This document shows positions 27,658 to 37,304 of a stretch of DNA of 56,286 nucleotides, in pieces. The position numbers and the translations under genes are program-made. Each line of letters begins with the position of its first letter. Position 1 is the first letter of the stretch. Below the pieces are notes generated by a model. That model was not told the origin of the DNA. It saw only the letters and a program-made list of their open reading frames with translations, and did not search any database. Location of the stretch: positions 1-56,286 of the forward strand of contig CAMUAR010000019.1 in assembly GCA_947086895.1 (NCBI GenBank), given 5' to 3'. Source of the DNA: an uncultured Lachnospiraceae bacterium. GTDB lineage: Bacteria > Bacillota > Clostridia > Lachnospirales > Lachnospiraceae.

Positions 27658-27936
27658 TTATTTCTTGCCCTTCTTCTCGTCCTTGCCGTGTCCGCGGAAC
27701 GTCCTTGTCGCTACGAACTCGCCGAGCTTGTGACCAACCATATCCTCTGTAATATAAACCGGAACATGCTTTCTTCCGTCATGAACGGCGATAGTCAGGC
27801 CAACCATCTGTGGGAAAATGGTAGAACGGCGGGACCAGGTTTTAATAACCTGCTTATCGCCGGTTTTATTTACAGCCTCGACCTTCTTGAGCAAATGCTC
27901 ATCAGCAAAAGGTCCCTTTTTTAATGAACGTGCCAT
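27658..27936 (-). CDS. rpsS: 30S ribosomal protein S19
   Basis: A 92-residue 30S head protein. [23 protein letters not shown] and [45 protein letters not shown] are canonical. It follows rplB after 20 nt and has an AAGGAGG site before ATG 27936. Confidence 0.98.
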   Translation of the reverse strand: MARSLKKGPFADEHLLKKVEAVNKTGDKQVIKTWSRRSTIFPQMVGLTIAVHDGRKHVPVYITEDMVGHKLGEFVATRTFRGHGKDEKKGKK

Positions 27937-27956
27937 ATCGGTTTAACCTCCTTCAA

Positions 27957-28802
27957 CTATTTCGTTAACGCCTTGCCGTCTCTTCTCCGCACAATCAGCT
28001 TATTGGACTGCTTGTTCTTCTTGCGGGTCTTAAGACCGAGTGCCGGCTTGCCCCAAGGGGTTACAGGGCCTGGGCGGCCAATTCCCGTCTTACCTTCACC
28101 ACCGCCGTGAGGGTGATCGTTCGGGTTCATAACAGAACCGCGGACTGTAGGTCGGATACCCATATGACGCTTGCGCCCTGCCTTACCGATATTGATCAAC
28201 TCATGGTCAATGTTTCCAACCTGACCGATTGTTGCACGGCAGCTGATCGGAACCATTCTCATCTCGCCGGATGGCAGACGCAGAGTTGCATACTTGCCTT
28301 CCTTTGCCATTAACTGTGCAGAATTTCCTGCGGAGCGAACCATCTGACCGCCCTTGCCCGGATATAACTCAATATTGTGAATCTCGGAACCAACTGGGAT
28401 GTTCTGAAGCGGCAGGCAGTTGCCAAGCTTTACTTCGGCACTCTCTCCGTTCATAACCGAATCCCCGACATTCAAGCCGTTTGGCGCGAGGATATATGAC
28501 TTCTCGCCGTCTGCATAACAGATCAGCGCAATATTTGCCGTTCTGTTTGGGTCGTACTCAATCGTAAGAACTTTCGCTGGAATTCCGTCTTTCCTTCTCT
28601 TAAAATCCACCAGACGGTATCTTCTTCTGCTGCCGCCGCCCTGATGTCTGACGGTAATTTTACCCTGGTTGTTGCGACCTGCATGTTTCTTCAGGGAAAC
28701 AGTCAGGGACTTTTCTGGTTTCTTTGCTGTAATCTCAGAAAAATCAGATCCTGTCATGTTTCTTCTGGAAGGTGTATATGGGTTATAAGTTTTAATTCCC
28801 AT
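27957..28802 (-). CDS. rplB: 50S ribosomal protein L2
   Basis: A 281-residue protein required for subunit association and the peptidyl-transferase centre. It reads [21 protein letters not shown], with a basic [23 protein letters not shown] stretch and the conserved C-terminal PHGGGEGK (key histidine) and RRRDG. The start at 28802 has AAAGGAG eight bases upstream; a frame 12 residues longer is rejected as it lacks family support. Confidence 0.98.
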   Translation of the reverse strand: MGIKTYNPYTPSRRNMTGSDFSEITAKKPEKSLTVSLKKHAGRNNQGKITVRHQGGGSRRRYRLVDFKRRKDGIPAKVLTIEYDPNRTANIALICYADGEKSYILAPNGLNVGDSVMNGESAEVKLGNCLPLQNIPVGSEIHNIELYPGKGGQMVRSAGNSAQLMAKEGKYATLRLPSGEMRMVPISCRATIGQVGNIDHELINIGKAGRKRHMGIRPTVRGSVMNPNDHPHGGGEGKTGIGRPGPVTPWGKPALGLKTRKKNKQSNKLIVRRRDGKALTK

Positions 28803-28892
28803 GATTGTTACTCCTTTCAATCGTAACTTGTCACGCAATAATGAGGTGCGGCCTGAAAGGAAGCCAAGCCGATACCTTTATCTGCGAAATTT

Positions 28893-29192
28893 TTACAGAC
28901 CGGAGAAAATCTCGATCTCCGCACTGTCCTCGGTCAGCTGAACAATCGCTTTTTTCATTTTCGCGGTCTTGCCGTAAGTTGCGCCGCGCCTGCGAGTCTT
29001 GCCGTCCAGGTTCATTGTGTTTACCTTTGCGACCTTTGTGCCGGCAAACATCTTCTCAACCGCTTCCTTCACCTGATTCTTTGTCGCATCCGGGTGAACG
29101 GAAAACGCATATTTCTTCTCGCTCATGGAATTCATCGTCTTCTCTGTTACAATCGGGCGAAGAATCACATCATAATATTTCAAATCAGCCAT
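28893..29192 (-). CDS. rplW: 50S ribosomal protein L23
   Basis: A 99-residue protein at the tunnel exit that docks trigger factor and SRP. MADLKYYDVILRPIVTEKTMNSMSEKKYAFSVHPDATKNQVKEAVEKMF is canonical and KRRGAT-type basic residues follow (RRRGATYGKTAKMKKAIVQL). Its ATG overlaps the rplD stop by one base. Confidence 0.98.
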   Translation of the reverse strand: MADLKYYDVILRPIVTEKTMNSMSEKKYAFSVHPDATKNQVKEAVEKMFAGTKVAKVNTMNLDGKTRRRGATYGKTAKMKKAIVQLTEDSAEIEIFSGL

Positions 29193-29812
29193 TACGCATA
29201 CACCTCCTCAATCTTCGCAACAGCATCCTTCGTGATTACAAGATTGCTGTACTTTAAGATGTCATAGACATTGATCGTATTGCTGAGAGCGGTTCTAACC
29301 GATGGAATGTTCCTTGCAGAAAGGATTACCTTGTCATCCTTCTCGCCAAGAACGATAAGCGCCTTGTCCACATTTAATTTGTCCAGGACTGCTACCATCT
29401 TCTTTGTCTTGATTTCATCCAAGGACAGAGAATCAAGAACATAGAACTTCTGCTCCGCAACGCGGGAGGTCAGTGCAGACTTCAATGCCGCTGCCTTTTC
29501 CTTCTTATTCATCTTGAAGGAATAGTCCCTTGGCTTCGGGGCGAATACAACGCCGCCGCCCTTCCACTGCGGTGCTCTTGTGGAACCTTGTCTTGCATGG
29601 CCTGTACCCTTCTGCTTCCACGGCTTTCTGCCGCCGCCTCTTACTTCCGCGCGGGTCTTCGCACTCTGCGTACCCTGACGCTTGTTTGCAAGATGCAGAA
29701 CAACTGCCATATGCATTAAATGCTCATTTACTTCTACGCCAAAGATTGCATCGTTCAGCTCAAGAGAGCCTACTTCGCTGCCTTCCATATTATAAACCTT
29801 TACGCTTGCCAT
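29192..29812 (-). CDS. rplD: 50S ribosomal protein L4
   Basis: A 206-residue tunnel protein that represses the S10 operon in E. coli. It starts MASVKVYNMEGSEVGSLELNDAIFG. The long tunnel loop includes KTRAEVRGGGRKPWKQKGTGHARQGSTRAPQWKGGG, and the C-terminal half KALIVLGEKDDKVILSARNI. It lies 28 nt after rplC. Confidence 0.98.
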   Translation of the reverse strand: MASVKVYNMEGSEVGSLELNDAIFGVEVNEHLMHMAVVLHLANKRQGTQSAKTRAEVRGGGRKPWKQKGTGHARQGSTRAPQWKGGGVVFAPKPRDYSFKMNKKEKAAALKSALTSRVAEQKFYVLDSLSLDEIKTKKMVAVLDKLNVDKALIVLGEKDDKVILSARNIPSVRTALSNTINVYDILKYSNLVITKDAVAKIEEVYA

Positions 29813-29840
29813 TCTAGTATTCCTCCTTTCCTCAGGCTTT

Positions 29841-30476
29841 CTAGTTTGTGCTCTTTACGGTTTCCTTCAGCATTACAAGTGCCTTTTTCGGTCCTGGCAC
29901 TGCGCCTTTTACAAGGATAATATTGTTGTCCACATCAATGCGAACAACTTCAAGGTTCTGTATGGTTGCCTTTACATGTCCCATGTGTCCCGGCATGTGC
30001 TTGCCTTTAAACACACGTCCCGGAGTTGTGGCTGGACCGTTCGAACCAGCGTGTCTGTGATACTTGGAACCATGACCCATAGGTCCTCTGGAAAGTCCGT
30101 GACGCTTGATCGCACCCTGGAATCCCTTTCCTTTTGTAGTTCCGGTCGCGTCAATTTTATCGCCAGCCGAAAAAATATCAACCTTAATTTCCTGACCTAC
30201 CGTGTAATCTGCAGCGTTCTCAAACTTGAACTCCCTGAGAAACCTCTTGTTTGCAACACCCGCTTTTTTGAAATGACCTGCTCTCGGTTTGTTTACAAGA
30301 ACATCTCTGATGTCGCCAAATCCGACCTGAACTGCATTGTAGCCGTCAGTCTCAACTGTTTTTACTTGTGTTACTGCACAAGGACCAGCCTGCAATACGG
30401 TCACCGGAGTAAGCACTCCGTCCTCACCGAAGATCTGCGTCATGCCAACCTTCGTAGCTAAAATAGCCTTTTTCAT
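29841..30476 (-). CDS. rplC: 50S ribosomal protein L3
   Basis: A 211-residue early assembly protein whose loop reaches the peptidyl-transferase centre. [33 protein letters not shown] and [34 protein letters not shown] are canonical; the latter loop contains the methylated glutamine site. A 223-nt gap without a gene separates it from rpsJ, longer than usual, so an internal promoter or processing site is possible. Confidence 0.98.
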   Translation of the reverse strand: MKKAILATKVGMTQIFGEDGVLTPVTVLQAGPCAVTQVKTVETDGYNAVQVGFGDIRDVLVNKPRAGHFKKAGVANKRFLREFKFENAADYTVGQEIKVDIFSAGDKIDATGTTKGKGFQGAIKRHGLSRGPMGHGSKYHRHAGSNGPATTPGRVFKGKHMPGHMGHVKATIQNLEVVRIDVDNNIILVKGAVPGPKKALVMLKETVKSTN

Positions 30477-30699
30477 AATAACTGCACCTCCTGTTAATCT
30501 ACAGCGGATCGGATTAAAATTCCTTTCCGATCATCCTAGACGGTCTAATACGGAGCTTGTATATAAACCATAAGGATTTCTTACTTTGTTATATAACCTT
30601 TTCAGGCAATTCGTTTTCCTGCTCAAAGCACTGTTTTATCAGCTGGATTTTCAGCAGACCAACCTAGTCTTTGTCGGAAAAACGGATTTCGCTATATTT

Positions 30700-31017
30700 T
30701 TATTTCGCCTTCATCTTGATATCGATGTACACGCCTGCCGGCATCTCAAGTCTTGCCAGAGCGTCAACGGTCTTCTGTGTCGGAGCAATAATATCAATAA
30801 GTCTTTTATGTGTTCTCTGCTCAAACTGCTCTCTCGAATCCTTATATTTGTGTACCGCGCGGAGAATTGTGATAACTTCCTTCTTTGTCGGCAGCGGCAC
30901 TGGTCCGCTCACCTTTGACCCCGTTTTCTTTACCGTCTCAATAATCTTTGCAGCAGATGAATCGATCAACTGATGATCATAAGCTTTCAGCGTAATCCTC
31001 ATTACTTGACTTGCCAT
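30700..31017 (-). CDS. rpsJ: 30S ribosomal protein S10 (NusE)
   Basis: A 105-residue 30S head protein that also acts as NusE with NusB in antitermination. [48 protein letters not shown] and [33 protein letters not shown] are canonical. The ATG at 31017 follows AAAGGAGG (about 11 bases). The open frame extends into the leader for another 78 codons, but that part has no protein likeness. First gene of the superoperon. Confidence 0.97.
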   Translation of the reverse strand: MASQVMRITLKAYDHQLIDSSAAKIIETVKKTGSKVSGPVPLPTKKEVITILRAVHKYKDSREQFEQRTHKRLIDIIAPTQKTVDALARLEMPAGVYIDIKMKAK

Positions 31018-31311
31018 AAAAAAAGTCGCCTCCTTTTCGCACTTCATTGCAGTACGACAAGCGGTGACTGTACACTCACCCGTGTGTTTCGCACTTATCG
31101 AATCGAAGTGATTCCTTGGATGCTGTCTAAATTTCAGCAGACAGCACTTGGCTTCATCCCGAAAAAGCCGAGTCCACGGTTCTCTGCATAGCAGAATATT
31201 TATCTGTACAGTGACTTGTCGCCAGTTTTGATAACTTGACATTCGCTCCACGGAAAACCTGCCCTAAACAGGACAGCAACCTCTCGCTTCTACGCTATCA
31301 ACGTCACAACA
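31018..31311 (-). promoter_or_regulatory. S10 operon leader RNA (candidate ribosomal protein leader)
   Basis: About 294 nt between the mapped-by-eye promoter and rpsJ. Several complementary segments occur on the minus strand, for example GCTGTCTGCTGAAATTTAGACAGC (stem GCTGTCT/AGACAGC) and CCTGTTTAGGGCAGG. Firmicutes are known to carry a structured S10 leader in this place; match to that Rfam family was not tested. Confidence 0.55.
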
Positions 31312-31317
31312 GTTGGT

Positions 31318-31346
31318 ATTATACCTTAGAAATTCCCCGATTGCAA
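31318..31346 (-). promoter_or_regulatory. Promoter of the S10-spc-alpha operon
   Basis: On the minus strand TTGCAA (31341-31346) is 17 bases from a perfect TATAAT (31318-31323). It is the only good promoter upstream of rpsJ and is followed by the long leader. The stretch from 31347 to 31540 shows nothing else. Confidence 0.7.
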
Positions 31347-31540
31347 GCATTTTCTCAAGGATTTCTTTCGATTGACAAAACAAAATTTCATGAAATTCCC
31401 ACTGCTTTTTTGTGCAAATTCTCCAATTCTTACCGATATCACTCTACAACAGAACTTTCTTTTACTATCTTCCATAAATTAAACAACAAACCACAGACTT
31501 TGGAACCTGACACAAATCTCGCAATGAAACATTCTTATTT

Positions 31541-32422
31541 TCAATTTTTATCCCTCTGCCATCTTCCAGATGCTCCGCACGGCAGCACAAGCCCGCTCTC
31601 TGTCACTGGCAGCCCGATCTCCTCCGATATTGTCTTTCCTTCAAATGATCTTAACTCCAGACCAAGCAGATAGGACAGCACTGCTGGCTGCAAACCTGTA
31701 GTATAGGAATTTATAAGAAAAAACAGCGGCTGTTCTGTCAGTACGGATGTACATAGTCTAATAAATCCATGAATACTATCCTCGATCTTCCAGATCTCGC
31801 CTTTTGGTCCTCTGCCGTAGGACGGCGGATCCATAATCACAGCGTCATAATGGTTTCCCCGACGGATTTCACGCTCCACAAATTTTTGACAGTCATCGAC
31901 AATATAGCGGATCGGCGCGTTCGAAAGCCCCGATAAAGCAGCGTTTTCCTTCGCCCAGGAAACCATCCCTCTCGATGCGTCCACATGTGTTACCGCTGCG
32001 CCTGCTGCCGCAGCAGCCACAGTTGCGCCGCCTGTGTAAGCAAATAGATTTAATACTTTAATCTCTTTATCAGGATGATTTTCTTTTTCCTTTCGAATCA
32101 GCCCGCCAAACCAATCCCAATTTACCGCCTGCTCTGGAAACAGCCCTGTATGTTTAAATGAGAACGGCTGCAGCTGAAATATCAGACTGCGGTAGCTCAC
32201 CTGCCACTGCTTTGGCAAATCAAAAAATTCCCACTCTCCTCCACCTTTGCTGCTGCGGCGGTAATGGGCATTTCGTTTTTTCCACCCGCCATGTTTTTTT
32301 TCTGTATTCCAAATCACCTGTGGGTCTGGGCGTACAAGCAGATACTTTCCCCACCGCTCTAATTTTTCGCCGTCCGAGGTATCAAGCACCTCGTAATCCT
32401 CCCATTGATCTGCAATCCACAT
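31541..32422 (-). CDS. Class I SAM-dependent methyltransferase, RlmI/RlmK-like (rRNA methyltransferase)
   Basis: A 293-residue cytoplasmic enzyme. The N-terminal 110 residues are a beta-rich substrate-binding part (WIADQWEDYEVLDTSDGEKLERWGKYLLVRPDPQ). The Rossmann fold follows with SAM motif I VLNLFAYTGGATVAAAAAG, acidic motif II HVDASRG, and the catalytic motif DPPSYGRG. The fold and motif resemble RlmI/RlmK-type enzymes that methylate cytosine or guanine in 23S rRNA, but the PUA domain of RlmI is lacking, so the target is open. It lies 28 nt after the lacI-family gene and is probably co-transcribed. Confidence 0.8.
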   Translation of the reverse strand: MWIADQWEDYEVLDTSDGEKLERWGKYLLVRPDPQVIWNTEKKHGGWKKRNAHYRRSSKGGGEWEFFDLPKQWQVSYRSLIFQLQPFSFKHTGLFPEQAVNWDWFGGLIRKEKENHPDKEIKVLNLFAYTGGATVAAAAAGAAVTHVDASRGMVSWAKENAALSGLSNAPIRYIVDDCQKFVEREIRRGNHYDAVIMDPPSYGRGPKGEIWKIEDSIHGFIRLCTSVLTEQPLFFLINSYTTGLQPAVLSYLLGLELRSFEGKTISEEIGLPVTESGLVLPCGASGRWQRDKN

Positions 32423-32450
32423 AAAAATTTATCCCTTCTCTAAAGATTAA

Positions 32451-33479
32451 TCAGGTGCTGTCCCCCTCAATTAAAACTGGTTCCAGCAGGCATGACTCTG
32501 TCTTTCTTCCATTTTGCCGCGCCACAATATTTTCAAAAATCAAACTTCCCATCTTTTCAAAATCAACGGCGACTGTCGTCAGATTCGGGCGCATCATACT
32601 GGCAATATGTATATTATCACTCCCGATACATGCGATATCTTCAGGAACTCTCAGCCCTGCGTCCTTCGCTGCCAAAATAGCTCCGTAAGCCACATAGTCG
32701 TTAATACAGCAGACTGCTCTTGGAAGTTTTTTTTGACCGAGCAAAGCCCGCATTGCCTCCTCGCCGTCTTTTTCATCATAAGACTGCCCATGAATCCATT
32801 CCTGGCGAATTTCAAGACCAGCTTCCCTTGCATACTGATGCAGGCAGTCATACATCAGGGCAGTCGGATACCTCCCGTAAGGTCCGCTCGCGGCTCCTCC
32901 AAGAATTCCAACGGTTCGATAATCTTTTTTGAGCAAATGTTCCACAAGAAGCTTCACTTTCTTTTTCGTGTCTGTATGTACCCCGATACAGCCAAATTTT
33001 TCAGCCTGCTCGCAGCATAAAATACATGGAACACGACGGTTTAACGTATTGATGGCACTCGCGTACTCGGCGTCAATCTCAATCGCGTCAACGCCCCCTC
33101 CCATAATAACAGCAGCTTCCACGCGAACTTCATCAAAGACATTCAATATTCTCCGCTCCGTTCCAGTATCATTTTTTCCATTATATAAAATTGTCATATA
33201 CCCATTGGCTGACGCATGTTTTTCAAATTCATAATATACATTAGAAAAATACTCGTTCCCAATATGCGGAATCATAAATCCAATAATTCTTGTTCTGTTC
33301 CTCTGTAGCCCTCTGGCCATCGCATTCGGACGGAACCCATACTTGTCAATCACTTCTTGTATTCTCGCCCGCGTCTTTTCCGAAACAGATCCTTTGCCCG
33401 AAATTACTCTGGAAACCAGAGACGGGGACACCCCAACCTCAGCGGCAATATCATAGATTGTTATATTCTTCTCTTCCAC
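32451..33479 (-). CDS. LacI-family transcriptional regulator
   Basis: A 342-residue repressor-type protein. The helix-turn-helix is at residues 7-30 (TIYDIAAEVGVSPSLVSRVISGKG), the hinge NAMARGLQRNRTRIIGFMIPHIGNEYFS follows, then a periplasmic-binding-like effector domain with CCINDYVAYGAILAA and VPEDIACIGSDN. It lies just beyond the terminator of the glycan transport operon and on the same strand, so it is the best candidate controller of the genes from 33701 to 53661. A sugar or sugar phosphate should be the effector. ATG 33479 has a weak site (GAG/GTGGAAG). Confidence 0.92.
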   Translation of the reverse strand: MEEKNITIYDIAAEVGVSPSLVSRVISGKGSVSEKTRARIQEVIDKYGFRPNAMARGLQRNRTRIIGFMIPHIGNEYFSNVYYEFEKHASANGYMTILYNGKNDTGTERRILNVFDEVRVEAAVIMGGGVDAIEIDAEYASAINTLNRRVPCILCCEQAEKFGCIGVHTDTKKKVKLLVEHLLKKDYRTVGILGGAASGPYGRYPTALMYDCLHQYAREAGLEIRQEWIHGQSYDEKDGEEAMRALLGQKKLPRAVCCINDYVAYGAILAAKDAGLRVPEDIACIGSDNIHIASMMRPNLTTVAVDFEKMGSLIFENIVARQNGRKTESCLLEPVLIEGDST

Positions 33480-33595
33480 GGCTCTATCCTTAATCTCAAA
33501 AAATTTATAATGAAACCCTCATTTATTTTATAATTTTAACTTATCTATCTTCAAGATGATCATATTGTTTCAATTTAAATATAACTTATCCTATA

Positions 33596-33629
33596 ATAAA
33601 AAGCAAGGGGCAATTTCCCTGCCCCCTGC
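33596..33629 (-). terminator. Terminator of the transport operon
   Basis: On the minus strand GCAGGGGGCA pairs with TGCCCCTTGC around a seven-base loop, followed by TTTTTA. It lies 72 bases after the stop of the binding-protein gene at 33701. Confidence 0.85.
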
Positions 33630-33700
33630 TTTTTCTACTGCAAACTACTTTTGTTAAAACAACCCTTCTTTTAAAAGACAGCGCTTTTTTTGAAAAAGAC

Positions 33701-35203
33701 TTACTCTGCGCCTTCTTCTCCCTCTTCTTCTGGAGGATTAACATAATCATCCTGCAAATCCTGGCTGTAGTCGTGGTTCTTGATATCCTCCATCATTGCA
33801 TCCAGTGCCGACTTATATGCTTCAAGTGCAGAATCTGGAGTATTTGAACCATTTCCAATCGACGAAAATACTTCATTATTCAAGAGTGTGTTCAGATCTT
33901 CAAAACCCATCAGAGGGCTGATCATTACCTTAGGCATTAAGTCAAGGCAGATCTCAACTGCTTTTGCATCGGAAGCGGAAGCCTCGAAATTCGCCGCGAT
34001 GGCATCTTCGTAATCTTCTTCATCCTCAAAAACCTGGAAGATCAAATCAATGATTGTCGCCACTTCCTCCGGCTTGTCAATACCATTTAACATCATCCAT
34101 GGAGAGGACTCTTTCCCATAAGAAACATACTCTTTGCCGGAAGGTCCAAGCGGGAACGGCACAAAGCCCCACTCATCTTTCATACCGGTTTCTTCATCGT
34201 TCAAATAAGAAGTAATCCACCATGCCTCATAGCACATCATCGACTGACCATCGCGGAACGAGTAGATCTGTGCCTGCCAGTCTCCCAGCCAGCCGCCTAA
34301 GTGCGGAACATTCTGCATGAAATCTGCATAAGCTTCCAGAGCTTCCTTTGCCTCCTTTGTGTCGAGTGCAAGTTCAACGCCGGAATCTGTCTTCTTTACA
34401 GCATCTGCACCGTTTGACGCCATAAAGCTCCAGATAAAGTTCTCCCTCTGATTAAAACCGTGGATATCATACTCGCCGTCGCCGTCCAAGTCAACGTTAC
34501 CTTTGATTGCGATATCCTTAAAGTTTTTCCAATTCCATTCGCCCTTGTCATAAAGTTCATACAAATCTGGCAGATTGTACTGTTTAAAGAGCGTCTTGTT
34601 GTAGAAAATACCATACTGTACGTCCGGACCGGTTCTGCCCATCGCATAGACCTTGCCCTTGTAGGTGCTGGCATTTGTTGCCGACTCCTGATACCAAGGC
34701 TTGCTAAAATCAATTACACCAAGGTCACTGATCGGGTAAGCGATACCGCCCTCAATCAATGATGGAAGCAGCTGATAACTTAAAATATAACCGACGTCGC
34801 AGACTGGGTCGCCCGCAAGCACGCTTGTTACATAAGCGCCGACATAATCACCGCCGACATTGACAAACTCGATATTGCAGTTGTAGTTATCTTCCACAAA
34901 CTTGATCCTCTCGGCAAATGCTTTTGCAAACAAATCGCCGTCTGGATCTGGAGTCATCTCCCAGTAGCTTCCGATTCTTACGGTTCTGCCGCCAAAATCA
35001 TAAGCTGGCTCCGGCTCGTCGGTCGGTGTTGGATCGGTCGGATTATCGGAATCCGGCGTGTTTGTTGGAGTTTCTGGTGCGGAGGTCGGTTTTTCCTGAT
35101 CTGCCGGAGTCGGAGTTGGGTCTTCTGCCGGATCTCCCCCGCAGCCTGCCATCGCCATTACCATAGATGCCGACAGCGTCAATGCAAGTAACTTCTTTTT
35201 CAT
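33701..35203 (-). CDS. ABC transporter sugar-binding lipoprotein (family 1 extracellular solute-binding)
   Basis: A 500-residue lipoprotein. The lipobox AMAGC has the lipidated Cys21, followed by an acidic Pro/Thr tether (22-65: DPTPTPADQEKPTSAPETP...) and a two-lobed binding domain. PYGIFYNKTLFKQYNLPDLYELYDKGEWNWKNF and PLGPSGKEYVSYGKESSPWMMLNG are typical of sugar-binding proteins of CUT1 importers. The sugar is unknown. The gene is last in the operon, after two permeases and an intercistronic hairpin that could raise its message level relative to the permeases. The C-terminus is very acidic (NPPEEEGEEGAE). Confidence 0.9.
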   Translation of the reverse strand: MKKKLLALTLSASMVMAMAGCGGDPAEDPTPTPADQEKPTSAPETPTNTPDSDNPTDPTPTDEPEPAYDFGGRTVRIGSYWEMTPDPDGDLFAKAFAERIKFVEDNYNCNIEFVNVGGDYVGAYVTSVLAGDPVCDVGYILSYQLLPSLIEGGIAYPISDLGVIDFSKPWYQESATNASTYKGKVYAMGRTGPDVQYGIFYNKTLFKQYNLPDLYELYDKGEWNWKNFKDIAIKGNVDLDGDGEYDIHGFNQRENFIWSFMASNGADAVKKTDSGVELALDTKEAKEALEAYADFMQNVPHLGGWLGDWQAQIYSFRDGQSMMCYEAWWITSYLNDEETGMKDEWGFVPFPLGPSGKEYVSYGKESSPWMMLNGIDKPEEVATIIDLIFQVFEDEEDYEDAIAANFEASASDAKAVEICLDLMPKVMISPLMGFEDLNTLLNNEVFSSIGNGSNTPDSALEAYKSALDAMMEDIKNHDYSQDLQDDYVNPPEEEGEEGAE

Positions 35204-35280
35204 AATAAATCCTCCTTCTTTTAATATACAACTAAAAAGAATTTATAATAAAGCATCTCGCTCTATTATCTTGAGCAGAT

Positions 35281-35305
35281 CTGGAAACGCAGACTGCGTT
35301 TCCAG
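35281..35305. promoter_or_regulatory. Intercistronic hairpin before the binding-protein gene
   Basis: CTGGAAACGCA pairs perfectly with TGCGTTTCCAG over a three-base loop (GAC), between the permease stop and the binding-protein start. On the minus strand no T-run follows, so it should act as an mRNA-stability or processing element; on the plus strand T7 follows and it could stop antisense transcription. Confidence 0.6.
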
Positions 35306-35317
35306 ATATTTTTTTAA

Positions 35318-36355
35318 TTATCCGACAATACCAGAGCGCGCAATTCCCTCCACAAAATGTTTCTGGCAGGCCAGATACAAAATAACGAGAGGAAGGATTA
35401 CAAGCAGCACGCCTGTGTTGTTCATCATTGAGGCAAAGCCCGGCGTCACAAAATTCATAGACCCGCCCATATCTTTGTACTGCGCTGCAATCGTGGTTGC
35501 AAGCCCGCTCAGCTTATTTGATAAAAGCGCCATCTTAGGCATATACATTCCAGTGTAGAACGAGTCGGTCCACTGCCATACAAATCCAAACAAAAATACG
35601 GTTACCATCATCGGCACTGCAACCGGCATCATAATCTGCACAAATGTCCGAAGCTTGCCGCATCCGTCCACAAACGCAGCCTCCTCAAGTTCCTTCGGTA
35701 TTCCTTTAAAGAACTGGCGCAGCATATAGATATAAAGCCCATTCTTAAAACCGATACAGGTAATCGCCTGAATCAGCACAGGTCCCGCCGTATTTAAAAG
35801 ATTGATGCTCTCTCCTGTCACAGATTTCGCAATACCCAAAATATCAAAGAAACGAAAGTTCATATACATTGGGAGCATTAAAATCTGCGGCGGCACAATC
35901 AAGGTAAAGATCACACAGCCAAAAAATATATTTTTTCCAGGAAAACGGAATCTTGCAAAACCGTAAGCGGTCAGCATACATACAATCAGCTGTAAGAACG
36001 CCACTCCGCCTGAGATCACCGCGGTAAGCAGAAAACTCTTGCCGTACTCCAATCCCTTTAACACCTTTCTATAATTGTCCAATGTGAAAGTTTTTGGCAC
36101 GTACTTTACTGTCGCATCGTATAAATTTGATTCATCCATCAAGGATACGCTCAACTTTACAAAGACCGGATACAAAATCACGTAACAGATTCCAAATACA
36201 ATAACACCGCGCACAATGGAGAGTGCAATCCGCCCAAGTCTTGCCGGCGTAAGCTTCTTTTTTCTGCGTTCCACCCCTGGCGCTGTCTTTTTTCTGGGAA
36301 GTAATTTCTGGAGCGAAAACTTTGCTCCATTGTTTAATTTCCTTACGTCCTCCAA
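35318..36355 (-). CDS. CUT1 sugar ABC transporter permease, MalG type
   Basis: A membrane protein of about 345 residues with six predicted helices and a long basic N-terminus (RKKTAPGVERRKKKLTPARLG). The EAA loop that docks the ATPase is EEAAFVDGCGKLRTFVQIMMPVAVP. The TTG at 36355 is preferred: GGGGGTGG lies six bases upstream, whereas the in-frame GTG at 36364 is part of that site. It pairs with the permease at 36368 and works with the binding lipoprotein at 33701. No ATPase gene is near; such systems use a shared MsmK/UgpC-type ATPase. Confidence 0.9.
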   Translation of the reverse strand: MEDVRKLNNGAKFSLQKLLPRKKTAPGVERRKKKLTPARLGRIALSIVRGVIVFGICYVILYPVFVKLSVSLMDESNLYDATVKYVPKTFTLDNYRKVLKGLEYGKSFLLTAVISGGVAFLQLIVCMLTAYGFARFRFPGKNIFFGCVIFTLIVPPQILMLPMYMNFRFFDILGIAKSVTGESINLLNTAGPVLIQAITCIGFKNGLYIYMLRQFFKGIPKELEEAAFVDGCGKLRTFVQIMMPVAVPMMVTVFLFGFVWQWTDSFYTGMYMPKMALLSNKLSGLATTIAAQYKDMGGSMNFVTPGFASMMNNTGVLLVILPLVILYLACQKHFVEGIARSGIVG

Positions 36356-36367
36356 CTTTGCCACCCC

Positions 36368-37300
36368 CTAATCTGTATAGAATACCTTCCGGCTGATCAA
36401 ACCGCCGACAACAGCGATAATTACAGCGATCAACACGAAGTAAATCCATGCCATTGCGGAACCGAACCCATACTTTACATCGCTGAAGATCGTCTTTTTG
36501 ATCAATGTCATCAGCTCGTTATCCGCGCTTGTGAACGAGTCGATAATTGTGTAAACGGAGTTCACAAGAATCAGCGGGCTGATCATCGGGAATGTGATCT
36601 TCCAGAAATTCTCCCACGCTGTAGCTCCTTCCATATTGGACGCCTCGTAAAGACTTGGAGAAATTCCCTGAAGTCCTGCAAGGAATACAAGAATCTGTAC
36701 ACCTGAAGCGATAACAATATCGTAAATTCCAAGCACTGCCTCCGATAAATAATTAACAAATGTTGCGGGCAGATTTGTATAATTCATCAAAAATTTTGAA
36801 ATATTAAACACTGTTGACGCATCATCTGCGGAAAGCATTCCCTCTGGTCCCAATGTCTGCTGCAATAAGTCCGACGACTCAATACCAAGGATAATCCCCG
36901 AAGTCAGAATCACCGGAAAGAAGAAAATACTTCTCGCAATACCGCGTCCTTTAAATTTCTGGTTCAGCAGGTTCGCGGCAAAAAAGCTGAAAATCAAAAT
37001 CAAAGGCACCTGGATAAACATATCCTTCACAGCGTTCAGCAATTTTAAATTAAAATCCGGATCGATCGTCAGCGCCCGTTTATAGTGTTCCAGTCCGCCT
37101 TCCGCCGCTTTTTGAAGTACATAACCTCCAGTTCCTACCTGCATATTGCTGAAACTGAACGCAATCGACTTAAAAAGCATCGGAAGAAACAACCCGATAA
37201 AACCGACCAGGAAAGGAATGATAAAGCAAAACCCGGCCACCGCTTCTTTACCTCTGAGCGTCATTTTCCGTTTTCCGTTCACTTTGCGCATTGCTTTCAT
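36368..37300 (-). CDS. CUT1 sugar ABC transporter permease, MalF type
   Basis: A 310-residue permease with six predicted helices. EAA loop: LYEASNMEGATAWENFWKITFPMISP. Its first helix (AGFCFIIPFLVGFIGLFLPMLFKS) and overall order match the MalF-side subunit. ATG 37300 lies seven bases after GGAGAGG, which itself is inside the end of the DUF5696-type gene, so translation is coupled. A long periplasm-side loop (about 45-80) contains an aromatic/Gly segment. Confidence 0.92.
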   Translation of the reverse strand: MKAMRKVNGKRKMTLRGKEAVAGFCFIIPFLVGFIGLFLPMLFKSIAFSFSNMQVGTGGYVLQKAAEGGLEHYKRALTIDPDFNLKLLNAVKDMFIQVPLILIFSFFAANLLNQKFKGRGIARSIFFFPVILTSGIILGIESSDLLQQTLGPEGMLSADDASTVFNISKFLMNYTNLPATFVNYLSEAVLGIYDIVIASGVQILVFLAGLQGISPSLYEASNMEGATAWENFWKITFPMISPLILVNSVYTIIDSFTSADNELMTLIKKTIFSDVKYGFGSAMAWIYFVLIAVIIAVVGGLISRKVFYTD

Positions 37301-37304
37301 TCTA

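Noticed and set aside
30700..31251. Longer rpsJ frame of 183 codons
   Set aside because: The 78 extra codons translate the structured leader; S10 begins at the ATG at 31017 with AAAGGAGG.
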